The notes: generated from the sequence alone by a model not told the origin. Numbered from the stretch's first letter, positions 16,442 to 26,200 are shown. The stretch: 64,000 nucleotides of DNA from Sphingomonas sp. (GCF_017745215.1 NZ_JAGHZV010000010.1:1-64000), one strand, 5' to 3'. Made by a program: numbers and translations.

Positions 16442-19400
16442 GTGAGTGCAGCGAGCGCCGATGCCGGATTCCGATCCGCCCCAGGCCTGAGGGCCGTGGC
16501 CGAGGCGCTGCTCGTCGCGCTCGTCTTCGGCGCGCTCGCCTCGATCAGCACCGTGCTGACGCTCGACACCGCGCACATCGCCGCGCTCTGGTTCCCCAAC
16601 GGCGTGCTGCTCGCCGCGCTGCTTTGGCGCCGGGGCGAGCATCTCTGGCTCTACGTCCTGCTGTGCATGATCGCCAACGTCACCGCGGGGATCGCCGCCG
16701 GCGGCGTGCCGTGGCGCGCGGCGGGGCTCAGCGCCTGCAACATGTTCGAAGTGACGCTCGCCGCACTGGTGCTGCTCGGCCGCGCGCGCCGCGTGCCCGA
16801 TCTCGGCACGCCGAGCGACCTGCTGCGCTTCGTGGGCATCGCCGGCGTGTTCGCCCCCGTCTTCACCGGCGTGGTCGCGGCGATCATGGTCGCCGATCCA
16901 AGCCCTTCGAGCTTCGTCACCACCTGGGCGGCCTGGGCGCTTACCGACGGGCTCGGCAATCTCATGATCACGCCGATCCTGCTCGTGCTCGCCAAGGCGC
17001 TCCAGACGCGGACCCGCGTGACGCGGCACGATGTGATCCACTGGACCGCGATCCTCGGCACGGGCACCTTGCTGACGCTCGCGGTGTTCAGCCAGCAGCG
17101 CTACCCGATGCTGTTCGCCGCCGCGCCCTTCGTGCTGCTCGCCGGCTTCCGCCTGGGGATCTCGGGAGCAGCGGTCTCGACGCTGATCGTCACGGCGATC
17201 GCCTCGATCGCGACGGGGCTCGACCATGGCCCGATCCACATCGTGCAAGGGCCGTTGCGCGAGAAGATCTTCGTGCTCCAGGTCTTCCTGCTCACCACCT
17301 TCGCCTCCTCGCTCCCCTTGGCCGCCGCGGTCCGCGAGCTGCGCGGCACGCGCGAGGCGCTCGCCCAGGGCCGCGACCTGCTGCGCTCGACGCTCGACAC
17401 GATCCGCGAAGTGGTGTTCCGCACCGATGCCGAGGGCCATTGGACGCTGCTCAATCCCGCCTGGACCGAGCTGACCGGCTATCCGGTCGAGCAGTCGCTC
17501 GGGCGCAACTGGCGCGAATGGCTCGCCTCCGAAGTCCAGGAGGGCGCCGATTCGATCCTCGAGCCGCTGCGCACCGGCGAGCGCGACCATATGCGCTTCG
17601 ACCTCCCCTTCGTCCGCGCCGACGGCGTGCCGCGGATCGCCGAGGTCAGCATCCGCCCGATGCACGCCCCCGACGGCACTTATACCGGCATGAGCGGCAA
17701 CCTCCGCGACGTGACCGACCAGCGCGCCGACGCGCGCGCGCTCGTCGAGAGCGAGCACCATCTCCAGCTCTTCGCGAGCAACGTCTCCGACGCGGTGTTC
17801 CGCCTCGCGCTCGACGGCACCTGCCTGTTCGTCACCCCCTCGGTGCGCGACGTGTTCGGCTACGAGCCCGAGCATGTCGTCGGCCGCAACATGCTCGCGC
17901 GCTTCCATCCCGACGACCGCGGCATGGTCTCCGAAGGCTTCGGCCGCATGGCGATGGGCCAGCTCGACCGCGCGGTGATCACCTATCGCGCGCGCCATGC
18001 AGTACGCGAAGGCTGGGTATGGATCGAGGCCAGCAGCCAGCTTGTCCGCGAGGCCGTCACCGGCAAGCCGCTCGAGATCGTCTCCTCGCTGCGCGACATC
18101 AGCGCGCGCAAGGCGCTCGAGGCCGAGCTCGAGCGCGAACGCGAGCGTGCGGAGAGCGCCGCGCTCGCCAAGTCGCGCTTCCTCGCCAACATGAGCCACG
18201 AGCTGCGCACGCCGATGAACGGCGTGCTCGGCTTCGCCGACCTGCTGCTCGACGGCAACCTGCCCGACGACGAGCGCGACTATGCCCGGCTGATCGCCGA
18301 ATCGAGCCGCGCGATGATGCGCATCCTCAACGAGATCCTCGACCTCTCGAAGATCGAGGCGGGGCAGATGGCGATCATCGACGAATCGGTCGAGCTGCCG
18401 CACGCGCTGATGCGCTCGGTCGAGCTGTTCGAGGCGGTGGCCAAGCAGAAGGGCATCGCGCTCAGCGTCGCGCTCGCGCCCGACTTGCCGCGCTGGATCC
18501 ACGGCGACGGGCTGCGGCTGCGCCAGGTGGTCACCAACCTCGTCGGCAATGCCGTCAAGTTCACCAACGAAGGCAGCGTCCAGGTCGAGGCGAAGGCCGA
18601 TTATGCCGGCTTCGAGCCGCGCCTCCTCGTCTCGGTGCGCGACACCGGCATCGGCATCGCGCCCGAGCGGCAGGAGATGATCTTCGCCGAATTCGTCCAG
18701 GCCGACGAGGAGACCGCACGCAACTTCGGCGGCACCGGCCTCGGCCTCTCGATCGCCGACCGGCTCGTGCACCTGATGGGCGGCGAGATGACGCTCGAGA
18801 GCGAGCTGCGCAAGGGCTCGTGCTTCACGCTCATCCTGCCGCTCGTCGAGGCCGAGGCGCCTGCGCCCGCCCCTGCCGACGCGCCCGAGACGCCCGAGAC
18901 CGGCCCGATGGCGGCGCGCGTGCTCGTGGCGGAGGACAATGCGATCAACCAGCACCTCGTCCGCGCGGTGCTCCGCCAGCTCGGCGTCGAGTGCGAGATC
19001 GCCGCCGACGGCACCGAGGCGATCGCCGCCGTGCTCGCCGCCGAGGCCGAGGGGCGCGGCTACGACCTCGTGCTGATGGACCTGCAGATGCCCGAGACCG
19101 ACGGCTTCGAGGCGGTCCGCCGCATCCGCGAGGTCGGGATCGCCCCCGAGCAGCTGCCCGTGGTCGCGCTCACCGCCAACGCCTATCAGGAGGACATCCA
19201 GGCCGCGCTGCTCGCGGGGATGCAGGGCCATCTCGCCAAGCCGATCGACATCACCGCGCTCACGCGGATGCTGCGCCGCTGGGTCCGCATTCCCGCGGTC
19301 GCGATGGCGCCCAACCTCGATCCCGCGCTCGCCGAGCTCCGCCCGCAGTTCCGCGCGCGCATGGTCACGCTCGAGGCGATGCTCGCCGCGGCGGTCGACG

Positions 19401-19606
19401 CCGGCGACGACCATGACTGGAACGACATCCGCGGCCACAGCCACCAGCTCGCGGGCACCGCGGCGATGTTCGGCTATCGCACGCTCGGCGACGCCGCGCG
19501 GATCGTCGATCGCTACATCTTCGAGGAAGCGCAGGACGGCGCCTTCGCCGCCAGCCTCGCCTTCCTCCGCGCCCGCCTCAACGAAGCGCTGGCCGCCGAA
19601 GGCTGA
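16442..19606 (+). CDS. MASE1 hybrid sensor histidine kinase with REC and Hpt domains
   Basis: 1054 residues. Eight or so N-terminal membrane helices form a MASE1 sensor (about 20-300). Two PAS domains follow (about 315-430 and 435-560), then HisKA with His586 in MSHELRTPMNG and HATPase_c with its N, G1 (DTGIGI) and G2 (GGTGLGL) boxes. A receiver domain has Asp880 in LMDLQMP, and an Hpt domain has His1001 in HQLAGTA. One chain therefore carries a full phosphorelay that needs an outside response regulator, not present here. The GTG start at 16442 follows GAGG. Input signal unknown. Confidence 0.93.
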   Translation: MSAASADAGFRSAPGLRAVAEALLVALVFGALASISTVLTLDTAHIAALWFPNGVLLAALLWRRGEHLWLYVLLCMIANVTAGIAAGGVPWRAAGLSACNMFEVTLAALVLLGRARRVPDLGTPSDLLRFVGIAGVFAPVFTGVVAAIMVADPSPSSFVTTWAAWALTDGLGNLMITPILLVLAKALQTRTRVTRHDVIHWTAILGTGTLLTLAVFSQQRYPMLFAAAPFVLLAGFRLGISGAAVSTLIVTAIASIATGLDHGPIHIVQGPLREKIFVLQVFLLTTFASSLPLAAAVRELRGTREALAQGRDLLRSTLDTIREVVFRTDAEGHWTLLNPAWTELTGYPVEQSLGRNWREWLASEVQEGADSILEPLRTGERDHMRFDLPFVRADGVPRIAEVSIRPMHAPDGTYTGMSGNLRDVTDQRADARALVESEHHLQLFASNVSDAVFRLALDGTCLFVTPSVRDVFGYEPEHVVGRNMLARFHPDDRGMVSEGFGRMAMGQLDRAVITYRARHAVREGWVWIEASSQLVREAVTGKPLEIVSSLRDISARKALEAELERERERAESAALAKSRFLANMSHELRTPMNGVLGFADLLLDGNLPDDERDYARLIAESSRAMMRILNEILDLSKIEAGQMAIIDESVELPHALMRSVELFEAVAKQKGIALSVALAPDLPRWIHGDGLRLRQVVTNLVGNAVKFTNEGSVQVEAKADYAGFEPRLLVSVRDTGIGIAPERQEMIFAEFVQADEETARNFGGTGLGLSIADRLVHLMGGEMTLESELRKGSCFTLILPLVEAEAPAPAPADAPETPETGPMAARVLVAEDNAINQHLVRAVLRQLGVECEIAADGTEAIAAVLAAEAEGRGYDLVLMDLQMPETDGFEAVRRIREVGIAPEQLPVVALTANAYQEDIQAALLAGMQGHLAKPIDITALTRMLRRWVRIPAVAMAPNLDPALAELRPQFRARMVTLEAMLAAAVDAGDDHDWNDIRGHSHQLAGTAAMFGYRTLGDAARIVDRYIFEEAQDGAFAASLAFLRARLNEALAAEG

Positions 19607-19669
19607 CTCGCCTGCGTTCGGGGCCGCTGCTATCGCTCGGTCCGGATCGGGGCATCCACCCCATCGGTC

Positions 19670-19748
19670 GTCATCCCGGCGAAAGCCGGGACCCAGGGCC
19701 AAGAGCGACGTCGCCTGCCCCCCTGGATCCCGGCTTTCGCCGGGATGG
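19670..19748. repeat. sphingomonad palindromic repeat, copy 1
   Basis: An ~80-bp element: left arm GTCATCCCGGCGAAAGCC..., right arm its complement, enclosing a variable ~25-nt centre. The right arm here carries two substitutions. It lies between the hybrid kinase and the YbaK gene. Confidence 0.85.
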
Positions 19749-19790
19749 CGGTTATAGGAAGACGCGTCTGCGAATGGAGGCTGGTGTATC

Positions 19791-20258
19791 ATGAGCATCG
19801 AAAGCGCGCGCGCCTGGCTCGCCGAGCATGCGCCGGACCTCGCGATCATCGAGCACAGCCGCAGCACCGCCACCGTCGCCGAAGCCGCCGACGCGCTCGG
19901 GGTCGCGCCCGCGCGCATCGCCAAGACGCTGGCGCTGCGCTTCGACGACAGGGTCGTGCTCGTGGTCGCGCGCGGCGATGCGCGGATCGACAACGCCAAG
20001 TCCAGGGCGGCGTTCGGCGCGCGCCCGCGGATGCTCGACCCCGAGGACGCGCTCGCGGTGACCGGCCATGCCGTCGGCGGCGTCTGCCCCTTCGGCCTCG
20101 CCACGCCGGTCGACGTGCACTGCGACGTCTCGCTCCAGGGCTTCGCCACGGTCTTCCCCGCGGCGGGCTCGCTGGTCAGCTCGGTCGAAGTCGAGCCTCA
20201 CCGGCTCGCGGCGCTGGTGTCGAAGGGCTGGGTCGACATCTGCAAGCTGCCGGAGTGA
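19791..20258 (+). CDS. YbaK/EbsC-type aminoacyl-tRNA deacylase
   Basis: A 155-residue single-domain member of the YbaK/ProX editing family, which hydrolyses mischarged tRNAs such as Cys-tRNA(Pro). Visible are STATVAEAADALGV (about 25-38), the conserved IAKTLALR strand with lysine (about 43-50), DPEDALAVTGHAVGGVCPFG (about 84-103) and the closing GSLVSSVEV block. Which mischarged tRNA it edits is not readable. Independent gene flanked on both sides by palindromic repeats. Confidence 0.88.
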   Translation: MSIESARAWLAEHAPDLAIIEHSRSTATVAEAADALGVAPARIAKTLALRFDDRVVLVVARGDARIDNAKSRAAFGARPRMLDPEDALAVTGHAVGGVCPFGLATPVDVHCDVSLQGFATVFPAAGSLVSSVEVEPHRLAALVSKGWVDICKLPE

Positions 20259-20347
20259 GCGCGGAGAACCGCCCTCGCCTCCAGAACTGTCACCCTGAGC
20301 TTGGGCGTGTCCTCAAGCGCCGAGCGGGTTTCGGCGCTCCTACCGCC

Positions 20348-20426
20348 GTCATCCCGGCGAAAGCCGGGACCCAGGGTTACAAAGGCATCGCTCGCGGCCC
20401 GGGGTTCCGGCTTTCGCCGGGATGAC
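20348..20426. repeat. sphingomonad palindromic repeat, copy 2
   Basis: Same element, with the centre variant TTACAAAGGCATCGCTCGCG. The rest of the 333-bp gap between the YbaK gene and the TPR gene (20259-20591) shows no gene I can support. Confidence 0.85.
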
Positions 20427-20591
20427 GACTCGAAAGGCAGCGGCGCTCCCGTTCCACCTGCTCTCGAAGCGCAATTGATGACACGCCCTTGTTTCAGGGT
20501 CCAACGCGTCACGAGGGATGCCGCCCGGAGGAGAGTTGGATGCTGAAACAAGTTCAGCGTGTCGGTTTGCGGCGTGAACGCGAGAGACTCT

Positions 20592-21344
20592 CTACTTCTC
20601 CGCGCCGAACTGGCTGAGCGCATTGCGCGCCGCATCGGCGATCGGCGTCCCCGGCGCCAGCTCGATCACCTGGCTCCATGCCGCGCGCGCGCCGGGCTCG
20701 TCGCCGCGCATCGCCGCGACATTGCCCGCCTCGAGCTGGATCGAGGGCTCGCCCGGCGCCAGCCTCAGCGCCTCGCGGATCGCCTTGTCCGCCTTCAGCA
20801 GGTCATTCACTCGCCGCGACAGCGTCGCCTGCAGCAGCCAGCCGAGCGCATCGTCGGGCGCGTTGAGCGTCGCTTCGTCGAGGTCGTCGCGCGCGCCCTG
20901 GCTGTCGCCGGAGGCAACGCGGGCCCGCGCCCGGTCGAGATAGGCCTCGCCCAGCGAATTGCCGACCAGCCCGCCGGAAGCGATCGCCGCATCCAATACG
21001 CCGCGTGCCTTCTCCGCCTCGCCCGCCGCCAGCCAGGCGTTGCCCGCCTTCGCCCAGCAATCGGCCGCGACGAGATCGCGCGCCGCATCGGCATCCTTCG
21101 CCGCCGCCTCGAACGCCGTCGCCGCCTCGGTCCAGCGCTGCTGGTTGGCGAGCGCCACGCCCAGGCACTGGCGCGCGAAATAGCTGCCGCCCGAGGCCTG
21201 CCACTTCGCCGCATCCGCCGCCGCGGCCGGCGCATCGGTGGCCGCGAGCTTCAGGCACTGGGTCAGCCTCGCCTTCGCATCCTCGTTCCAGGGAACGGGC
21301 AGCGGCAGCGCGGGCTGGAGCATCGTCAGGAAGGCAAGGAACAT
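20592..21344 (-). CDS. tetratricopeptide-repeat protein
   Basis: 250 residues. A hydrophobic start (MFLAFLTMLQPALPLPVP) looks like a signal peptide, followed by at least four TPR-like helix pairs with the usual A/G/Y spacing, for example near 90-120, 125-155, 160-190 and 195-228. A scaffold for protein contacts in the periplasm is the likely role. The start overlaps the end of the alpha/beta hydrolase gene by 19 bp, so the two are co-expressed. No other domain is seen. Confidence 0.8.
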   Translation of the reverse strand: MFLAFLTMLQPALPLPVPWNEDAKARLTQCLKLAATDAPAAAADAAKWQASGGSYFARQCLGVALANQQRWTEAATAFEAAAKDADAARDLVAADCWAKAGNAWLAAGEAEKARGVLDAAIASGGLVGNSLGEAYLDRARARVASGDSQGARDDLDEATLNAPDDALGWLLQATLSRRVNDLLKADKAIREALRLAPGEPSIQLEAGNVAAMRGDEPGARAAWSQVIELAPGTPIADAARNALSQFGAEK

Positions 21345-22090
21345 CGGCGGCTCACATCTTCGATCGCGCGCTCGATCAGCGCGATGTCCGCCTCGCGGCT
21401 GAGGCGGTGGTCGCCGTCCTTGATCAGGGTGACCTGCACGTCCGATGAACGGAGCAGCTCGACCAGCCGGAGGCTGCGCTGCCAGGCGACCGCAAAGTCC
21501 ATCTGGCCGTGGACGATCCGCACCGGCACGCGCGTCTCGATCGCGCCGATCAGGATACGGTTGGCCTCGCCCGAGGCCCAGAAGGCACGGGTGGTGACCA
21601 TCGGCGCGTCCGAATAGCCCGAGGGCCGCTCGAGCCGCCCGGTCTGGAGCATCGTCATCTTCTCGTCGTGGCTGAAGCCCCAGTCGGTGAAGTCGGGCGC
21701 CGGCGCGATCCCCACCATGCCGCACACCCGATCGGGCCGCGCGAGCGCGACCATCAGCATGATCCACCCGCCCATCGACGAGCCGACGAGCAGCACCGGC
21801 CCCTCGACAACCGTGTCGATCAGGCGCAGCACGTCGTCGCGCCAGCCGACCAGCGTCTGGTCCTCGAAGCTGCCCTCGCTCGCGCCGCAGCCGGCATAGT
21901 CGAAGCGCAGATAGGCGCGGCCGTTCGCCTGCGCCCATTGCTCGAGCGCAGTCGCCTTGGTGCCGGTCATGTCCGAGGCGTAGCCGGGGAGGAACATCAC
22001 GGTCGGCCCCTCGCCCGGGGTCAGATGATAGGCGAGCCGCGGCGCGGCGGCGGCTTCGGGGTCGGCGGTCTCGGTCGTCGCGTCGGTCAT
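21326..22090 (-). CDS. alpha/beta hydrolase (ABHD10-like)
   Basis: 254 residues. Ser105 in the elbow GSSMGG, Asp in HGQMD and His in DGDHRLS give a complete triad. The FLPGYASDMTGTKA entry loop and RFDYAGCGASEG strand are like ABHD10/palmitoyl-protein thioesterase-type hydrolases of proteobacteria. The substrate is not known. I placed the start at the ATG 22090 because upstream sequence in frame belongs to the palindromic repeat. Co-transcribed with the TPR gene. Confidence 0.85.
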   Translation of the reverse strand: MTDATTETADPEAAAAPRLAYHLTPGEGPTVMFLPGYASDMTGTKATALEQWAQANGRAYLRFDYAGCGASEGSFEDQTLVGWRDDVLRLIDTVVEGPVLLVGSSMGGWIMLMVALARPDRVCGMVGIAPAPDFTDWGFSHDEKMTMLQTGRLERPSGYSDAPMVTTRAFWASGEANRILIGAIETRVPVRIVHGQMDFAVAWQRSLRLVELLRSSDVQVTLIKDGDHRLSREADIALIERAIEDVSRRCSLPS

Positions 22091-22147
22091 GCGGCGCAGT
22101 CTAGGTGGCGCGGAGGATGAAGGGAAGCATCCCCAAGCGCGTTCAAC

Positions 22148-22227
22148 GTCATCCCGGCGAAAGCCGGGACCCAGGGCCACGAGCGACGTCCCCTATAACC
22201 CTGGGTCCCGGCTTTCGCCGGGATGAC
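22148..22227. repeat. sphingomonad palindromic repeat, copy 3
   Basis: Full-length element with near-perfect arms, between the alpha/beta hydrolase start and the end of the M48 peptidase gene. Confidence 0.88.
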
Positions 22228-22238
22228 GGCTCTGATCG

Positions 22239-23612
22239 CTAGAAGAAGAAGCTCCCCGGCTTCACGCCCGAGCAGATGTGGCGCAGCGCGCGCCATTGCT
22301 CCGCGTCGAGCACCGGCCTGGCACCCTTCACATCGCCCTTGTCGAACTCGGCCGCGCGGCTCGCCGAGCCCGGATGGCTCGCGAAATAGCCCTGGATCAC
22401 GCCGTGCGCGCCCAGTTCCTTCTCTTCCTTCTCCATCCGCCGGAAGAAGTCCGCCGCGCCCTTGGTCGAGACCTGGTGCTTCTGCAGCGTCTCGATCGCA
22501 TAGCTGTCCGCCCGCGCCTCGGCGTTCCGCGAATAGCTCGCGCCCAGCACCGCGTGCGAAAGCCCCGCGACATTGCCGTTCATGCCCTGGAACACCGCGC
22601 TCAGCCCCAGGTCGCGGATCAGCCCCTCGAGCGGGTCGCGATGCTCGTAATGGCCGATCTCATGCCCCAGCACCCCCGCGACTTCGTCCGCCGAGGCCGC
22701 CTGGTCGAGCAGCCCGCTGAATACCAGGATATGCCCGCCCGGGAAGGTCACCGCGTTGGGGATCGGGATGCTGACCACGCGGATGTCGACGCCGTTCGGC
22801 GCGCCGATCCGCTGCTCCAGCGCTGCCAGCGCCGCGTCGCCGTCCTTGGTGTGGCAGGCCCGCGTGCCGACGTCGCCGATCATCAGGTCGCCCATCTCGC
22901 GCTCGGTCGAGCGCGGGATCGCGCTCGCGATCAGCGGCGGCGACATCAGCACCGCCACCACCACGAGCACCGAGAGCACCGCGAAGACGATCACCGCAGG
23001 CACCAGCCCGATCCGGTCGATCACCCCGCCATAGCGTTTCGCGCCCGGCAGCATCGCCGCGATCCCCGCGGGCGGCTCGCCGTCGAGCCCGATCTTCCAG
23101 CCCGGCCGCTTGCGCAGCCCATATTGCGCCGCGCCGCCGGTCGCGCCCATCGAGACGAGGTCCTTGAAGGCATGGGGCTCGGTCTCGAACATCCCTTCGG
23201 CGAGCACGAACTGGTCGCCGCGCGGATAAAGGGTGCGGATCTGCTTCACGGCGCTCAGCCCGTCATAATGCCAGACGCGGACATTCTCACCGAGCAGGGC
23301 ATCGGGCGCGAGCGGGCGCATCGACGTGGCCGCGGAAACAGGTGCGGGCCCAGGTGCGGGCTTCGGTTGCGGCAGCTGCGCAGCGATCGCTTCGGGCGCA
23401 TCCTCCTCGAGCCCGATCCGCCAGCCCGGCCGCGCGGCATGGCCATAGACGGGCAGCCCGTCGGCCCTACCCGCGGGCACAAGGTCGGCGAAGGCATAGG
23501 GCCCGTCCTCCAGCCCGTCCTCGGTCAGGAAGAAGCTGCCACCCTCGGCGCGCAGCCACCGCGTGAACCGCGCCGCGCTGTGACCGTCCTCGTACCAGAC
23601 CCGCATCCGCAT
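22239..23612 (-). CDS. M48 metallopeptidase with duplicated N-terminal domain
   Basis: 457 residues. Two copies of an ~80-residue domain (about 4-80 and 108-190) share V-W-x-x-D-G-x-S-A, a PYAF/PHAF-K/A-DLV segment, Y-G-x-x-x-R-P-G-W-x-I-G and a P-x-A-I-A-A closing stretch. A single transmembrane helix follows (about 203-226), then the M48 peptidase domain with HEIGH (His317, Glu318, His321) and a downstream NAEARADSYAIE helix giving the third zinc ligand. Topology suggests a cytoplasmic sensor pair and an exposed peptidase. Last gene of a three-gene run with two DUF898 proteins, one base after the nearer one. Confidence 0.88.
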   Translation of the reverse strand: MRMRVWYEDGHSAARFTRWLRAEGGSFFLTEDGLEDGPYAFADLVPAGRADGLPVYGHAARPGWRIGLEEDAPEAIAAQLPQPKPAPGPAPVSAATSMRPLAPDALLGENVRVWHYDGLSAVKQIRTLYPRGDQFVLAEGMFETEPHAFKDLVSMGATGGAAQYGLRKRPGWKIGLDGEPPAGIAAMLPGAKRYGGVIDRIGLVPAVIVFAVLSVLVVVAVLMSPPLIASAIPRSTEREMGDLMIGDVGTRACHTKDGDAALAALEQRIGAPNGVDIRVVSIPIPNAVTFPGGHILVFSGLLDQAASADEVAGVLGHEIGHYEHRDPLEGLIRDLGLSAVFQGMNGNVAGLSHAVLGASYSRNAEARADSYAIETLQKHQVSTKGAADFFRRMEKEEKELGAHGVIQGYFASHPGSASRAAEFDKGDVKGARPVLDAEQWRALRHICSGVKPGSFFF

Positions 23613-23613
23613 C

Positions 23614-24690
23614 TCAGAAGGCCCCCACGTCGAAGGCGTCGAGCAGCCCCTCGCCCTGCCCCGGCGCGCGCGTGTCGGACTGCGTCATCTCGTCGAGGTT
23701 CACCGTGCCATAGGCATTGAGGTGCGTGATGAAGAAGCGCCAGTTGCGATAGCCGAGGAAGATCGATCCGATCCCCAGCGTGAACACCACCAGCGCGATG
23801 TTCACCACCATCAGCTTGAACCAGTCGGCCGTGGTCGCGTCGAACTCGAACTGCAGGTCGCCCAGCGTCAGCGAGCCGATCACTTCGCGGAAATAGGCCG
23901 AATAATAGAAGAGCGCGATCAGCCCCATCACCACGAAGAAGAGGATGTAGATGATGATGCCCACGGCAAGCCCGTTCGCCGCCGCATCCTCGCGCCGCGC
24001 GGCCGCATCGGGGCCGAGGACCGCAGCGGCGATGAAGGCGCCGACGAACAGCACGATCGGCAGCAGGTAATAGAGCAGGTAGCGCCCGATCAGCGGCGAG
24101 GAGCTCGCCTCGCTGTAGAAGTCGTCCGGCCCGAAGCTCATCTGGTTCCAGCGCTTGTTCCACAGGCTGGTCATCGCCCAGGGCACGAGGAAGCCGAAGA
24201 CGAGCGAGCCGACGATGTTCCGCCACACATGCGACAGGCCGTAGCCGAAGCCCTGCGAATGGCTGCCGCCGCGGATGCCGTGCCAGAAGGTGCGGCTCAG
24301 CCGATAGCGCAGCGCGCGGAACATCGCGACGCCGACCAGGTACATGCCGAGCAGGTAGAGCGAGACGAACAGCAGCCCGCCATAGCCGGCCTCGCCGCGC
24401 GCCACGAGGATCTGGAAGAGGAACGACAGCCCGCCCAGCGGAATGCCGAAGATCAGGATCGCCATCACATAGCCGAGGAACAGCTCGAACCCGGTGCCGG
24501 TCCATTCGAGCCGGTCGTCGATGAAATGCGTCTGGCTCCAAAGGTAGCGCCGCTCGCGCGCCCGCGCCCAGAAGGTGTAGACGCCGAGCGTCACGATGGT
24601 GAGCAGCAGGTTGGTGAAGGCGATCGGCGCGAACTCTCGCCAGTCGCCGTGGAACCCGAAGGCCCGCGCCCTGTCCAAATTTTCGTCCAT
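23614..24690 (-). CDS. DUF898 (YjgN-family) membrane protein, copy 2
   Basis: 358 residues with about eight membrane segments. Family marks are FGFHGDWREFAPIAFTN at the start, the WARARERRYLWSQT motif (about 42-55), FRALRYRLSRTFWHGIRGG (about 124-142), and the C-terminal GYRNWRFFITHLNAYG. YjgN function is unknown. It is about two-thirds identical by eye to the upstream copy and lies one base before the M48 peptidase gene, so the peptidase may act on or with these proteins. Confidence 0.88.
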   Translation of the reverse strand: MDENLDRARAFGFHGDWREFAPIAFTNLLLTIVTLGVYTFWARARERRYLWSQTHFIDDRLEWTGTGFELFLGYVMAILIFGIPLGGLSFLFQILVARGEAGYGGLLFVSLYLLGMYLVGVAMFRALRYRLSRTFWHGIRGGSHSQGFGYGLSHVWRNIVGSLVFGFLVPWAMTSLWNKRWNQMSFGPDDFYSEASSSPLIGRYLLYYLLPIVLFVGAFIAAAVLGPDAAARREDAAANGLAVGIIIYILFFVVMGLIALFYYSAYFREVIGSLTLGDLQFEFDATTADWFKLMVVNIALVVFTLGIGSIFLGYRNWRFFITHLNAYGTVNLDEMTQSDTRAPGQGEGLLDAFDVGAF

Positions 24691-24750
24691 GTCACCCTGC
24701 CCCCTTCACGTACCTGTTCAACGCCAGCCCTGTTACACCGTCAAGACCGC

Positions 24751-25932
24751 TCAGAACGCCCCCATGTCGAAGGCGTCGAGCAGCCCCTCGCCCTGCCCCG
24801 GCCGCCGCGTCTCGGACTGCGTCATCTGCAGCAGGTCGACGTTCCCGTAGGCGTTCAGGTGGCGGATGAAGAAACGCCAGTTGCGGTAGCTCAGGAAGAT
24901 CGCGCCGATCCCCAGCGTGAAGATCACCAGCGCGGTGTTCACCACCATCAGCCGGAACCAGTCGAACGTCGTCGCGTCGAATTCGAACTCGAGCTCGCCG
25001 AGCGACAGCGCGCGGATCGCCTCGCGGTAGAAGGCGGCATAATAGAACAGCGCGACCAGCCCGAGCAGCACGAAGAACACCAAGTAGAACACCACCGCCG
25101 CGACGGCGATCGTCGAGACGGCCTTGTCGATCGATCCCGTCGCGCCCAGCGTCACGAAGAAGACGAACAACCCCGCCAGGAGCACGATCGGCAGCAGGTA
25201 ATAGAGCAGGAAGCGCCAGATCAGCGGCTGGTAACGCGCCGTCGCGCCGAAGGGATAGGGTCCGAAGCTCATCGCGCCCCAGCGCAGGTTCCACGTGCTC
25301 GTCTGCGACCAGGGGACCAGCAGCGAGAGGCCGAACGCCGCGATCAGGAAGACCACGCCGGTCTGCCAGGAAGCGCCCTCCCCCATCATCGCCGCCTGGG
25401 GCGTGAGATTGTAGATGCCGACGAGGAGCAGCAGCCCCGGCAGGAAATATGCGACGATCATCCGCCACAGGTTCGCGAGCGCATAGCCGAGCCCGCGCTG
25501 GTCGGTGCCGCCGCGGATCCCGTGCCAGAAGGTGCGGCTGAGGCGATAGCGCAGGCCCCGGAACACCGCGAGGCCGATGAGATAGGGCGCGAGCAGGTAC
25601 AGGATGATGCCCAGCGCGAAGGCACCCGCCATCTCGCCGCGGGTGATCAGGATGCTCGCGGTCATCTGCAGCGCCCACAGCGGCACCACGATGACGAGGA
25701 TCGCGATGACATAGCCGAGGAACAGCTCGAGCCCGGTGCCGGTCCATTCGAGCCGGTCGTCGATGAAGCGCGTCTGGCTCCACAGGTAGCGTCGCTCGCG
25801 GGCACGCGCCCAGAAGAGATAGACGCCCAGCGTCACGATGGTGAGCAGCAGGTTGGTGAACGCGATTCCCGCGAACTCGCGCCAATGCCCATGGAATTCG
25901 AACGCGCGCGGCGCCGCCTCCCCCTTGTCCAT
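24751..25932 (-). CDS. DUF898 (YjgN-family) membrane protein, copy 1
   Basis: 393 residues, tandem paralogue of the next gene. It keeps FEFHGHWREFAGIAFTN, the WARARERRYLWSQT motif, the RYRLSRTFWHGIRGG segment and the RNWRFFIRHLNAYG end. The extra length lies in the loops between the middle membrane helices. A 60-bp gap separates the two copies. Head of the DUF898-DUF898-M48 run, with a ~280-bp region upstream available for a promoter. Confidence 0.88.
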   Translation of the reverse strand: MDKGEAAPRAFEFHGHWREFAGIAFTNLLLTIVTLGVYLFWARARERRYLWSQTRFIDDRLEWTGTGLELFLGYVIAILVIVVPLWALQMTASILITRGEMAGAFALGIILYLLAPYLIGLAVFRGLRYRLSRTFWHGIRGGTDQRGLGYALANLWRMIVAYFLPGLLLLVGIYNLTPQAAMMGEGASWQTGVVFLIAAFGLSLLVPWSQTSTWNLRWGAMSFGPYPFGATARYQPLIWRFLLYYLLPIVLLAGLFVFFVTLGATGSIDKAVSTIAVAAVVFYLVFFVLLGLVALFYYAAFYREAIRALSLGELEFEFDATTFDWFRLMVVNTALVIFTLGIGAIFLSYRNWRFFIRHLNAYGNVDLLQMTQSETRRPGQGEGLLDAFDMGAF

Positions 25933-26092
25933 GCGAACTCCCCCTCGGCGCCGGATTCAACGCATGGGGGTGGCCAGCGTCAAGGCCAATCGACTGGCGG
26001 CAAAGGGGATTCCGATCGATTTCGGAGCAGGGTGTCCGAAATCCTGACCTTTAGCGACACCCGGTTTTCGACGCTTCCGTGCGTGGCAGCGT

Positions 26093-26200
26093 TCAAATCC
26101 TCCCCTGGAAGGGGAGGGGGACCGCCGCGAAGCGGTGGTGGAGGGGTAGCTCTCCGTCAGCCCTGCGGGCTGTCACCTCCCCTTCCAGGGGAGGATTTGA
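26093..26200. repeat. 108-bp palindromic element with 25-bp arms
   Basis: Arms 26093-26117 and 26176-26200 are exact complements (TCAAATCCTCCCC... outer ends). The centre contains two smaller hairpins (ACCGC...GCGGT and CAGCCCTGCGGGCTG). It resembles a multi-hairpin REP/MITE-type element and abuts the end of the YpfJ gene, where it could also act as a bidirectional transcription block. The remainder of 25933-26209 shows no gene. Confidence 0.8.

Noticed and set aside
16283..20149. 1288-codon minus-strand open frame
   Set aside because: Antisense to the hybrid kinase and the YbaK gene. His/Arg/Asp-rich shadow typical of high-GC genes, no domain.
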